Part shown: positions 1-9,428 of the stretch, one piece after another | Numbering within the stretch: the first letter of the stretch is position 1 | Layout: every line of letters starts with the position of its first letter | Assembly (NCBI RefSeq): GCF_932294415.1 | Contig: NC_065536.1 | Coordinates: 53,292,354 to 53,356,353 of the forward strand | DNA: 64,000 bases | Source: Quercus robur | Lineage: Eukaryota > Streptophyta > Magnoliopsida > Fagales > Fagaceae | Direction of reading: 5' to 3' | The notes under the pieces: model-generated | Databases searched by the model: none | What the model was told of the DNA's origin: nothing | The model's input: only the letters and a program-made list of their open reading frames with translations | Translations under genes and position numbers: made by a program

Positions 1-2
1 GG

Positions 3-314
3 TTGCAAGAATTAGAGGCACTTGATGAAAAAAGGCTTGAGGCCCAACAACGCCTTGAATGCTATCAAGCTCGTCTTTCAAGCGCATTCAATAAAAGGGT
101 CAAACCATGATCATTCCAAGTTGGTGACTTAGTCCTCGCCGTTCGAAGACCTATCATCACAACTCATCGTACAGGCAATAAGTTCACTTCAAAATGGGAT
201 GGACCTTATGTTGTGCAAGAAGTCTACACCAATGGAGCTTACAAGTTGATTGATAATGATGGTGTAAGGATCGGCCCCATCAATGGGAAGTTCCTCAAAC
301 GCTTCTATGCTTGA
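3..314 (+). pseudogene. gypsy pol, integrase C-terminal end (partial)
   Basis: Reading from base 3, about 103 codons match the C-terminal tail of plant gypsy integrases: a basic alpha-helical stretch, then FQVGDLVL, KWDGPYVVQEV, GAYKLID and a terminal GKFLKRFYA before TGA at 312-314. One in-frame TGA at 108-110 lies just before FQVGDLVL, where most relatives have a sense codon, so the gene is broken. The family inserts retrotransposon DNA into chromosomes; this segment is the DNA-binding tail only. The catalytic core lies upstream of the window. Confidence 0.85.
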
Positions 315-444
315 AAATCAAGGTGTGCTCCTCGGTAAGAGCTTAAACTACCCACCATAATGCTGCAAGGGTACATGATGTCTTTCCATTACCTTTGAAA
401 ACGTACAAATAAAGAAAAATGAATCCCACTCTATGTCACCATTT

Positions 445-600
445 GCGGGTGTGGCGTAGTGGTTGGATGCCTATGTCGCCCTTGAGGCCAAGGTCTCAAG
501 TTCGATTAGTGGTGATACCCACTATGCGCAATTGGTACCCATGAAATACCGTGGGGTGTAGGGCGAGGATTACACACGTGAGCCCTCCTTTTTTTTTTTT
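445..600 (+). repeat. tRNA-derived SINE-like segment, copy 1
   Basis: Carries RNA polymerase III-like internal promoter boxes at normal spacing: box A-like TGGCGTAGTGG at 452-462 and box B-like AAGTTCGATTA at 498-508. GGC and GCC flank the D-loop-like part as in a tRNA D arm. The segment ends in CCTCC followed by twelve T at 589-600. This organisation suggests the head and tail of a tRNA-derived SINE. It does not fold as an intact tRNA and I cannot name the family. Assignment as a SINE is inference. Confidence 0.45.
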
Positions 601-835
601 GCCAAAGAAAACAAGATTGATCTAGACTTCAATGAAGTTGTCGGGTCAAACCATGTGATCATTGCTTAGGATGTACTTCCAACTCTCAAGCAGGGGGCAA
701 GCACTAACCAAGCTCACAAGTTGATCAACAAGGACGATGCAAGGATTGGCCCCATCAATGGGAAGTTCCTCAAATGCTTCTATGCTTGAAAGTGTACCAA
801 TAAGGAGAAATTAATCTCACTCCATGTCAACAATT

Positions 836-946
836 GCGAGTGTGGCATAGCGATTGGACGCTCGTGTCACCCTTGAGGCCCTCTCGGGTTTGATCAGTGG
901 TGATACCCACTATTACACACTGCGCCCCCCTTTTTCTTTTTTTTTT
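836..946 (+). repeat. tRNA-derived SINE-like segment, copy 2
   Basis: Shorter second copy of the segment at 445-600. Box A-like TGGCATAGCGA lies at 842-852 and a weaker box B-like CGGGTTTGATCAG at 885-897, with a T-rich tail at 931-946. It sits in the duplicated spacer, so it probably arose by that duplication and not by a separate retroposition. Confidence 0.4.
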
Positions 947-1169
947 GCAAAAACACCTAAAAAAAAAAACAAAAATCTTTTGAACTACGTGATGACTTGA
1001 TCCCTCTCCGGGGTACGTAGGCAACTTAGTATCTTTTGCTGAGTTCAGTCACGCACTAAAAAAAAAATGAAGGAACAGAGAATAAAGTCTCCTTTATTGA
1101 TTGACGAAAGGAAAATAGTACAAGAGGAAAGCATGATGACATGTATGAAGGGAATTAAAACGAAAGAAA

Positions 1170-3937
1170 TTATGACATCCATTTCAAATCTTTCAAGCTA
1201 GAACGATTATCTTCCAGAAGGACTCGTATCTTCTCTAAAGCCTCCATATCCTGGTCTTCAAGAACGGGGGCAGATTTGACTTCTTCAAGTTGTTCTTCTA
1301 AGTCTTGCACAACATTGTCTTGTTCAACTTGATGAGTCTCAATTTGAGAAAGCGATTGCTCTAGTTGGACGAGCTCGGTCTTCAGGTCAACCGTCCTCAA
1401 TCTAACAGCATCAAGTTCGGTCTTCAAAGATGCTTTTTTCTGCGATGCTTCAGAAAGGAGGAATTCAACTTCAGTCTGGCGTTGAGATAAGATAACAGGA
1501 CTTGGTCGTTTGTTCAAAAATTCCTTCATTTTCAAATAGTCTGCGATACCCTCACAATATTTGTCAACATTCTCACGCAAGTGCTGAGGGTCCACTCCAA
1601 GACTTTCAACCCCACTATAAATTTCATGTACTTCAGCTCGTGGGAGGAGGGTGTCTACAGAAAGATTCGAAAGCCTGTTTAGAAGAACATCTCCTAGCAT
1701 AGAAGCCCCTTTCCTACGCACGGAGGAAATATGCGCCTTGGCTTGAAACACAGAGACTTCCGGAGGTTTAGTCGGTTGCAGGGATGGGAGATGTGCCCTT
1801 TCTGTCTCAATCGGAAATCTGGACGACGCGCCAACATCAACAAACTTACACCCCCTGAGATCTAAACTCTTCGCAGATGGCTTTGAAATAGAAGACTCAC
1901 TGTTTGCAAGAAGATGCGCATGATTAATAGAATTCTCTGCATCAACGCCCTCCATTGGACTCTTCGAATGTTTCCAATTGGAGCCTAGGTCATTACACAC
2001 CTCCTCTTCAGAAATTTTACTGGCATCCCTAACTGGTACAACAAATGGACCTTTGGTGCTTTGACTGCAAGTGACTTCGATATGTTGAGATGAGTCCTTT
2101 GAATGATTACCATCTTCAAGACGACGTCGTACAAACTTTGACAAAGGCTGTGGAATGTATGGATCTTGTAGTTCCCTCTTTCCCTTCTGAGGTTTGTTAA
2201 ATGTTACTAGCTTAACAGGGAAGGAGGCGATGTCAGCAAGAAGATCTGTTCCTTTGGTAAAATCATTTCCGCATACCCTTTCCCACCATTGTTTGTAGCT
2301 ATGTCTGACTCGACTTCCAAAGTCGGTGGCAAAAGCTGAAATGAGTATCTTAGAATCTGTGTTGCATCGAGTGAAGGATTGGTAGAATTGGCACAGGTCT
2401 TTTAAAGAACCAGTATGAATTTCTTCCTTCAAATCGCCTGGAATGTCTTGATGAAATCCAAAACACCGACTGAATCTGTGAGGACTATATGGCTCTACAA
2501 TATGTTGATCTTCACATCGAAGTGACAAGTACCCCGAGCGTAGGCTCATAAAGTAGTCAAACTTCTGAATGGATAAATGATCATTGTCAATAAAAGTCTG
2601 GTCGTAGTTTTTCTTGAAAGCAGTTCGGTGCCAAAGAAAGTTGGTGGCGTTTCGTATGTGCTTGCGTGCAGAGAATTCATTGAACGGAGAGGCATAGCCC
2701 ACACCAGAATATTTAGTCATCAAAGCATCAGATGGTTTATCATGGGTAAGGCGATTGCTTCGGAAGAAATGACCTACCCAGGCATAAACGTAATGGATGG
2801 CAAAACTAGCTCCAGACTTGCTCGGGTAGGAGAGGAAGAAATAGTGTTAAGTCCACGATAAATGCTAGCCAATACTGGGGAAGCAAGGCCGAATGAACGA
2901 CCATTAGCTATGGAACTAGCAATCTTGAAAGTGCCTGGACGAATACTGTTCTGATCCTTGATAGGAAAGACAAATATGCACAGCCAACAGGAAAGAAGCG
3001 CCGATAAGTAGGTCTCCTCCTTTAAATCACCTTCAACTTGAAGATCCGCAAAGACCCCGTGTTCTTTATCAAGCCATGGTCCATGCTCCTTTATCTCACC
3101 TGAGGGATTCTGACTACACTTGGGAATGGTTGTCCGTCTCGCTGGTTTTCTAGGAGCTGGGTACTTGCTATTTCCTCTATACCAAAAAGTAATCCAGTCG
3201 CGAACACTTACTTTCCCTTGTCTCTTCAGTCGGTTTTGAAGATGATGATACGCTAGGAATAGGTAGCGACAGCTGTACGGCAGATAAGGTCGTCCCTGGT
3301 CATTGATTCCATCCAGCTCTTGTGCATTGGGTACTACTTCGTCATAAAATGCATCGGTGCAAGGAAGTCCACCGAGAACGAAGAGATCCCATGGTGTGAT
3401 GGAAATTTCCCCAACTGAGGTATGGAGGGTATTGGTTGACGAACTCCAACACTCACAAAATGCTTTCATAAGATTCTCATCATAATCATATGTGAACAAA
3501 GAAGCAAAGACAGCACTGTAGAGGTGGGTTGCATTAAGGAGGTGTTTACACCGACTAAGCACATCTTCTAGCCAATCCCAATAAAGGGAGAAGTAGGAAA
3601 ACCCTCCATTCACGCTAAAGGAAAAATCCCAATCCGCACGTTTTGCAATTATCTCTCGTCCTAAAGTGTTATACGGCTTTGATCTAGCAACATTTTTGTG
3701 ATGTGAAGCAAGAAGGATAGTTGTTTCCAAGTTAGAGCCGCCATCAGAAGGAACGATCTGTGACCATTTCGGCAAATTGAGAGGATAAGAGTTACGACCC
3801 CATTTTTCTGAAAATCTTCCAATTATGGGTGGACGAACAATCAAAGTCGTAGCCTTCGCATCTTTGCCATCTCTTTTCTTATAAATAAACAAAGCTGATT
3901 CTTCGCCAATCTTCGAATCTTTAAAAAAAAGCGTCAT
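1170..3937 (-). pseudogene. antisense plant mobile domain (PMD) gene of gypsy A, frameshifted
   Basis: A roughly 920-codon gene running against the retrotransposon. The N-terminal half (2774-3937) has PMD-like features: WDWLEDVLSRCK, LYSAVFASLFTYD, the EISITPWDLFVLGGLP core, RDWITFWYRG, and LSALLSCWLCIFVFP. Near 2820 the frame shifts by one; the correct frame continues with FAIHYVYAWVGHFF, THDKPSDALMTKYSG and a C-terminal coiled coil (roughly the last 110 residues, many Leu, Glu and Gln) to a stop at 1170. I chose the ATG at 3937 (MTLFFKDSKIGEE); the longer frame back to 4048 only translates microsatellite DNA. PMD proteins occur in host regulators of the MAIN/MAIL type and repeatedly in plant transposons. 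Its function here is unknown. One frameshift makes it a pseudogene unless the sequence is wrong there. Confidence 0.75.
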
Positions 3938-3957
3938 GATAGCTGCGTACAAAAAAA

Positions 3958-4024
3958 AAAAATTATTATTATTATTATTATTATCAAATAATAGAAAATG
4001 AATAAATAAATAAATAAATAAAAA
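3958..4024. repeat. microsatellites (ATT)n and (AAAT)n
   Basis: An (ATT)n run at about 3961-3984 followed by (AAAT)n at about 4000-4020, in the presumed 5' leader of the antisense PMD gene. They generate the poly-Asn and hydrophobic N-terminal residues of the longer reading frame, which is why the start at 3937 is preferred. Confidence 0.9.
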
Positions 4025-4109
4025 GGAGGGTAGGCATGGTTTCTCCATACAGAGTATTATGTATTCTGTTTTTAGAGATTATGTTTGTACAAAGTGCATG
4101 CCTGAGTGG

Positions 4110-4119
4110 CTTTATATAG
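4110..4119 (-). promoter_or_regulatory. TATA box for the antisense PMD gene
   Basis: On the minus strand the sequence reads CTATATAAAG, 173 bases upstream of the preferred ATG (3937) and 62 upstream of the longer frame's ATG (4048). It is the only clear TATA motif in the near-upstream region. It would start transcription near 4080, opposite to the retrotransposon's own transcript. Also matches TATATAG on the plus strand, so direction is inferred from the gene. Confidence 0.45.
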
Positions 4120-4120
4120 G

Positions 4121-4600
4121 GAACCATGGAACCACTCCCTGCCTGGATTGTCAAGCATTGTCAGAACGGCCACCGCCAATGCAGACCAAGGTGGCAACAA
4201 GTCTAGCAATCCTTGCAGTCTCCCATTCCAGGCTAGTGAAAGGAAGCTTCCTGTTTTACTGTGTCACCAACTCCTTGAGAATGGCAGAGACACTCAATGC
4301 TTGCTCTGGAACCATGGAATCACTCCCTGCCTGGATTGTCAAGCATTGTCAGAACGGCCACCGCCAATGTAGACCAAGGTGGCAACAAGTCCAGCAATCC
4401 TTGCAGTCTCCCATTCCAGGCCAGTGAAGGGAAGCTTCCTGTTTTACTGTCACCAACTCCTTGAGAATGACAGAGACACTCAATGCTTGCTCTGGAACCA
4501 TGGAATCACTCCCTGCTTGGATTATCAAGCGTTGTCAGAACGGCCACCGCCAATGTAGACCAAGGTGGCAACAAATCCAACAATGGTTGCGGACCTCGTT
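4121..4600. repeat. about 187-bp tandem repeat, 2.5 copies
   Basis: Units start with GAACCATGGA at 4121, 4309 and 4495 (spacing 188 and 186). Each contains CACTCCCTGC, GTCAGAACGGCCACCGCCAA and GAAGCTTCCTG. The array sits directly upstream of the antisense PMD gene's TATA box. The short reading frames seen here are by-products of the repeats. Confidence 0.9.
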
Positions 4601-5040
4601 CTGGATTTCTAAAGTTTCTGACAACATTTCACAAAGAAATCAACCCACAGGAATCTTCTAAGGACTTTGGTGTACAAAACCCAGAAAAATCTTCAGCAAC
4701 GGAGCCGCCACGCACCGCCACGAGCCGCCACGAACTCCTAAACGTTCCGCGAAGTTCCTCGTTCAAATCTGCACAAATCTCAGAAAATTTTCACAAAATG
4801 GGTGCCACCACTAGATCCATCGGCCCACGATCTACAGAGCCCAGAAATTTCAAGCCCAGAAACGGCCGCATCCGCCTCCACGAACCGCCATAATCTCTCA
4901 AAGGAACCGCGACATAAGCCTTCAGATTTGTGCAAACCTGCTCAGAGATTTACAAAACTGACCATACAGGGGTCTTATACGGCCTTCGACCAACAAAACC
5001 CAAAAATTTTAGGCCCAAAAGCCCAAGCACGCGCCGCCAC

Positions 5041-5065
5041 GCGCCGCCAAAATATTCGGCGGCGC
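5041..5065. repeat. GC-rich perfect hairpin
   Basis: GCGCCGCC at 5041-5048 and GGCGGCGC at 5058-5065 form a perfect 8-bp stem around a 9-base AT-rich loop. It lies within a CpG-rich island (about 4690-5270) that stands out in AT-rich surroundings. Confidence 0.75.
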
Positions 5066-5128
5066 GGCCTTCAAATCCCACGCGCCGATCAAGATCCGCC
5101 TGAGTTCGCACGTGCCACACAAGTTCGA

Positions 5129-5201
5129 TGACGTCATGGATGACGTCATCCTCCACACGTGCCACACGCGTCCAAGAGCAGTGACGTCATCCGTGACGTC
5201 A
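5129..5201. promoter_or_regulatory. two as-1-like elements (four TGACGTCA palindromes)
   Basis: TGACGTCA occurs at 5129-5136, 5141-5148, 5182-5189 and 5194-5201. Each pair is spaced 12 bases start to start, the spacing of the two TGACG motifs in plant as-1 elements bound by TGA-type bZIP factors. Two CACGTG boxes (5109-5114 and 5156-5161), each followed by CCACAC, lie beside them. Sequence matches are direct; enhancer function is inferred. Confidence 0.6.
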
Positions 5202-5319
5202 CCACCCACTACGGTCTGACCCGGTTTGACCCAGACCGACCCGGTTTGACCCGGATCCGAACCGCCTGAAAAAAAAAAAAGAGAGAGAAAATGCTTTGAC
5301 CAAGCAGACTTTTGACCTT

Positions 5320-5740
5320 GACCAGAAAATCAAAATTTTCAAAAACGGGCCTGTCCCACTCAATTTTTCGATTACATTCCAATTTTGGGACCCGTTTCTT
5401 CATTCGAAACTCAGAAATTGTGCAAACGTCCAATTTCCAAAAAATTTGACTTTTGTACAAATGTTGACCAGAAAGTCAAAATTTTCAAAACGGACCTGTC
5501 CCACTCAATTTTTCGAGTACATTCCGATTTTGGGACCCGTTTCTTCATTCGAAACTCAGAAATTATGCAAACTTCCAATTTCCAAAAAATTGACTTTTGC
5601 GCAAATGTTGACCAAAAGTCAAAATTTTTTAGATGGACCTATCTTGATCAATTTTTCGAGTACATTCCGATTTTGGAGTCTGTTCCGTCATTTGAGACTT
5701 GAAAATTGCAAAAATGACTCAATTCCAAGTGATCAAAACT
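5320..5740. repeat. about 145-bp tandem repeat, nearly 3 copies
   Basis: Units begin GACCAGAAAATC (5320), GACCAGAAAGTC (5466) and GACCAAAAGTC (5610). Shared blocks include CAATTTTTCGA, ATTTTGGGACCCGTTTC and TCCAATTTCCAAAAAA. The third unit is more diverged. The open frames across this region come from the repeats. Confidence 0.9.
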
Positions 5741-7478
5741 TAGGTCCTCAAGAACAAAATTTGAGATTCACCCATTTAATTGGGATCCCCGCAAGGTTAT
5801 TCTCCAGATTTCATCAAGACTTGCCTTTCAAAGTACAAATGAACTCTCACAAATGTGTCTTAAAATTACACTAGGTCATTAGTTCAATCTGCTATTCCCG
5901 TTCGGTGCCTACCAGTCTCCAACTTACCATTCCCGTTCGGTGCCTACCATTCCCACCTACCGTTCCCATCTACCATTCTCACCAAAAGTTCTCAACTACC
6001 ATTCTTAACTACCTACCTACCATTCTTCATCTCTCTACTATAAATAGGAGGGCCGGGTTCATCAAAAACTCATCCAAAAAAAAAAAAAAAACACTGAATC
6101 ATGAAATGAAGATTTGCCTCTTTCAGATTTTCAAATCCTCCTTTTCACAACCATTTCTCACTATGACCTCATCATTCTCAACACCTAGCAACCGATTTTG
6201 CTTCATAATCGGTTTGAGATCAACCCTCCCATGGGTCGGTCGAAACCCTATTTACAACGTCATTGCAGTTTTGAGATCCAAACAAACTTTGTTTCTCCAC
6301 TTAACAACCACCTTTGTCCATAAAATTACTCATAACAAGGTCTGCATTGCGGTTCCACGTTTCCTTGGACTTGGTTGGCCAGGAAATCCAAGTCCGGCAG
6401 ACACACCTGTTCCTAACCTCAGGGCTCCTGTAGTCTCTTTCCAATTGCTTGGTCTTCCAGCAGAAGCAGTGGTTCGGAACAAACAACAACTTGGCTGGTT
6501 TCTAAGACCAGAATCACAAGTTGGTTCCATCTTTCATTTTTCTGTGCTTTTCCAATAAGTGGCAGTAGATGAAGATGGTAAAAAGTGTTGGGGTATCCTA
6601 CAAATTGTTTTCCATCCAACACTTAAAACAACCTCCAAGGCGCCAGCTCATCAGAATTCAGCCTTTGGTGCCGGTAAATGGTCACCAAGGCCTTATTCCA
6701 TGTTCCCACTACTATGGGACCCAAAGGTCATCGTTGCTGGTACCTCAAAACTCATTTTCTAAAATTACTCCAACTTAAAATCAGCTTGAAGAATTTCAGA
6801 AAGTACTCTTCTGAAATTACTTCAACATAACGTCCGTCAGCATGGTCCCGTTACACAGGCGCATTCAATTACTTGCTACCGGACCCCATGCAACACACAG
6901 TCAGTCCCATATTCAAAGTTGTACTTCCCATAAACATCTACACCAGAAGGGTCCCAGCATACAGGGCCAGCACCATGGTGGTGTATGCTTTGCTCATTTG
7001 CTTTACTTCATTTCCATCTTCTTCGTTGCCACTACCAGCATACCCAGAATACATAAGCTTCTGAAATTACTTCAACTTAACTCGAGTGATACAATTATGC
7101 AGGCGCATTCAACCACTTTCCCACCTGTCCTCGTTGTAATCCAAAGCGTGATCTTCTGAAATAACTTCACCAGAAGTTCTTAAGAACACGAGGTTAGTTC
7201 CATGACCCTGCATACTGTATCCAGCCACCATTCTCTCATCTTCCCCAACTTCAACATCTTGTGATCGCCGCCAACGATCCAAAATACTCTTTTGAAAGTA
7301 CTTCAACTTAATCTTATCCTTCTGAAAGCTCCACCACCTTCAACAGCTCCACCACCTTCAACAGCTCCACTACCTTCAACTACTTCACTTAAAGAGTCAA
7401 GTACCAAAAATCCATTTTTTTTTTTTTTGAAACTCATTCCCACACCACACTCCGAGACCGTGTGTGTGAACGAGTCTC
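5741..7478. other. element A 3' spacer with short repeats and a TATA box
   Basis: No gene recognised. Contains CCATTC/CCTACC-rich short repeats (about 5890-6025), a plus-strand TATAAATA at 6039-6046, four or five dispersed copies of a motif like TTCTGAAATTACTTCAACTT (6753-7310), and a 217-codon open frame (5905-6558) without recognisable domains, which I do not call a gene. Near 7325-7381 there are three 18-bp units with CCACCTTCAACAGCTC. Confidence 0.6.
7328..7381. repeat. 18-bp tandem repeat, 3 copies
   Basis: Three successive units of the form AGCTCCACCACCTTCAAC, the last with one change, just upstream of the polypurine tract of element A. Confidence 0.85.
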
Positions 7479-7489
7479 GAGGGGGCATT
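7479..7489 (+). other. polypurine tract of gypsy A
   Basis: GAGGGGGCATT directly precedes the LTR start TGTAGAG. A purine run at this place primes plus-strand DNA synthesis in LTR retrotransposons. Confidence 0.7.
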
Positions 7490-8380
7490 TGTAGAGAGGG
7501 AAAATTCCCGACCTATCACAAGCTGACACATCACATTACCAAGTCCACAAAATACAGCCAATTACAGAACACCATGTATTGCTGCTAGGTTTTGCTATCA
7601 CTATTCAGAAGCCAACAGAAATTTGCCAAGTGTCATGTAAGAGCCAATCACGCATCAGCGCACGTGTAAGCGATGACTCAAGCAGCCTCGCACGTGTAAG
7701 CGATGACTTAAGCGGACCAATCAAGCTGTGACATGTGTCACCAATCAAGCTCTGCCACGTGTCGCTCACCCACCCCAAAACTCCTATAAATAGAAGCCTT
7801 CCTGAGACATTTAGGAGGACCAGAATTCAGAAGAAAAGAAGCTCTGCGAAGATCAAGCCTCAAAGCCTTCAAGAACTTCAAGAACTTCAACCCCAAAATC
7901 GAAGAACATTCGAAGCAGAATCATCCAGATCATCTGCCTAGATCCTAAAGTTCACGGGAATCAAGCCAAAAGTGTCCGAAAACATCAACAAATTACAAAT
8001 CATTGAAGCTCAACGGATTCAAGCCTCTAAAGCTCCGAAGAACTTCCATCACAAACCTAAGAAGACGAAGAACGCACGAAGAACACGAAGAACGCGAAGA
8101 ACAAAGGATTTCTAAACAAGCTCATAGCCAGAGATTCATTGTAATTCCGTTTCAGTAATCTTCGATCCATCCCTCAACCAAATTGAAGGATATTTTGTGT
8201 TCAAGTCAAATCCACATTACCATAAATCTAATCAATAAGTTTTGCAAGGAGATCGAATCAGAGGATCACTCTTTTGTAATTCCAGAGAATTGTACCACAC
8301 AATCATCAATACAAATTCGCACTTTGTGAAACTATTTTACTTGTTTGATTTATTTCGAACTAGAAATTTAGTCGCTTACA
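7490..8380 (+). repeat. 3' LTR of gypsy element A
   Basis: About 891 bp, starting TGTAGAGAGG after the polypurine tract and ending CGCTTACA. U3 contains repeated CACGTGTAAGCGATGACT (7661 and 7691, 30-bp spacing) and ACCAATCAAGCT (7716 and 7740, 24-bp spacing), each ending in CACGTGTC- or CATGTGTC-like motifs, then TATAAATA at 7785-7792. The 3' boundary is supported because an RPA1-like exon resumes immediately after it on the other strand. The 5' LTR is outside the window, so boundaries cannot be checked by pairing. Confidence 0.8.
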
Positions 8381-8873
8381 CATAGGCATGTCAAACTCTT
8401 CAGGTACCTTGTAGAAATAGTAGGACATAAATTTTAAGATCAATTATACTAAAAAATATATTAAGTACTATTTGTGAATTTCAAATTCTCACCTGTGAAC
8501 ATTTATTTATAAGTTCTTTTGCTGATATATGGAGTAATTTTTCAGCCATAGAATCAAATAAAATGAATGTTGTCAATCCTGTGTCATCTTCAACTTTCAG
8601 TTCAATTCTATACCTGAAAGAAGGCATGGTAGATATAATTTTAATTAATTTTTTTTTCACTTTTCTTTATATATATATATATATATATATATTTATCCTT
8701 TTATATTATACATACCTTGGGATTGGGAAGCCTGCCAGTTTGTTACAACGATCACACCACAAATGTTCACCTCTTGGTTTAACCTTTCTACGACATATTT
8801 CGCATGACATAAAGTACCAACTAAAAGCTGTTTCAATTTTTGTAATCTTTCCATGGAAGGTGAAGATAGTCTC
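8381..8873 (-). pseudogene. RPA1-like gene of Helitron H1 (C-terminal exons), cut by gypsy A
   Basis: Three exons on the minus strand match the C-terminal OB-fold of replication protein A large subunit. Exon 8873-8716 encodes ETIFTFHGKITKIE, AFSWYFMSCEICRRK and EHLWCDRCN, giving the CxxC...CxxC zinc motif typical of this domain. Exon 8613-8493 continues in phase with YRIELKVEDDTGLTTFILFD and LLHISAKELINKCSQ. Exon 8407-8381 starts VPEEFDMPM and then meets the LTR of gypsy A. Splice sites are GT-AG and phases agree. RPA binds single-stranded DNA. Plant Helitrons often carry RPA-like genes, thought to assist rolling-circle replication. The remainder lies beyond element A, outside the window; upstream exons between 8874 and 9428 were not resolved. 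Confidence 0.8.
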
Positions 8874-9428
8874 CTGGAATTTCAAATTTATTGAATGATT
8901 TATTTGTAAAATTTAACATGCTTGGCTGCATACATCATTCAATATGATAATTAGTGAAATAAAGTGATGGCATTTCGATGGTAATCAAACATTTAATTTA
9001 TAGTTTCATTTCTTTAGCAGTAACCAGGTAGAATAATAATAAATAAATAAACTCAAACACATTAATAAGTCTCTTATTTTTAAAGTTGCAAGACACACGT
9101 AATTATTATTTTTTAATTCTAGTAACTATTTAAGTCAAAAACCATATTGGTTTGAATTTTTTAGATGAATGAGGTTTGTTTCTGTTTAATCATCGACCAT
9201 ACAATTGTTATAGCAGTTAAAGTGATTTTTCAACATGTTAAGTACTATAAATATTATAACATTACAATTGTAAGTTTGAGTTGAAGTTTGAAAGATAATG
9301 TATTTTGTATGCCTAAAGGAAATAAAAACACCGCAACAATTTAAATAAGAACTAAAAAGGAAGAGTTGTACAGATGTATATATGACCTTTTAACATATAA
9401 ATTTATTTTACCTTATATGATCAACAAC
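8874..9428 (-). other. Helitron H1 spacer between Rep-helicase and RPA exons
   Basis: AT-rich sequence between the helicase stop and the first recognised RPA exon. It may contain introns or weak upstream RPA exons; I could not support any particular exon. Confidence 0.4.

Larger units (their letters stand above)
80..946 (+). repeat. partial direct duplication of the pol end and 3' spacer
   Basis: The sequence around 95-600 recurs in degraded form at about 636-946. Both copies share GGTCAAACCATG, the pol-terminal stretch GCCCCATCAATGGGAAGTTC (285-304 and 750-769), the phrase ending TCTATGCTTGA, the tRNA-like segment with GTGGCRTAG, and a T-rich tail (589-600 and 931-946). The second copy lacks part of the pol region. 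It is a diverged, imperfect tandem duplication inside gypsy element A. Confidence 0.8.
1..8380 (+). mobile_element. Ty3/gypsy (Tat-type) retrotransposon A, 3' part
   Basis: The 3' portion of an LTR retrotransposon that starts before the window. In order it shows the C-terminal end of pol, a duplicated spacer, a long antisense gene (1170-3937), two sets of tandem repeats, a polypurine tract GAGGGGGCATT at 7479-7489, and a 3' LTR from TGTAGAGAGG (7490) to CGCTTACA (8380). Extra ORFs between pol and the 3' LTR, often antisense, are known in the Tat/Retand/Ogre group of plant gypsy elements, and the layout fits. The right flank is an RPA1-like exon of a Helitron, so A inserted into that Helitron. 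The 5' LTR and the left copy of the target duplication are outside the window. Confidence 0.85.

Noticed and set aside
445..520. functional tRNA gene
   Set aside because: Box motifs are present but no complete cloverleaf or anticodon arm forms.
4059..4893. overlapping plus-strand frames rich in Cys and Trp
   Set aside because: They arise from the 187-bp repeat in several frames, with no domain.
5105..5205. integrated pararetrovirus promoter (as-1 is known from such viruses)
   Set aside because: No viral genes surround it; the context is a gypsy retrotransposon.
5905..6558. 217-codon open frame
   Set aside because: No recognisable domain, starts in short repeats, and lies in the noncoding 3' region of element A.
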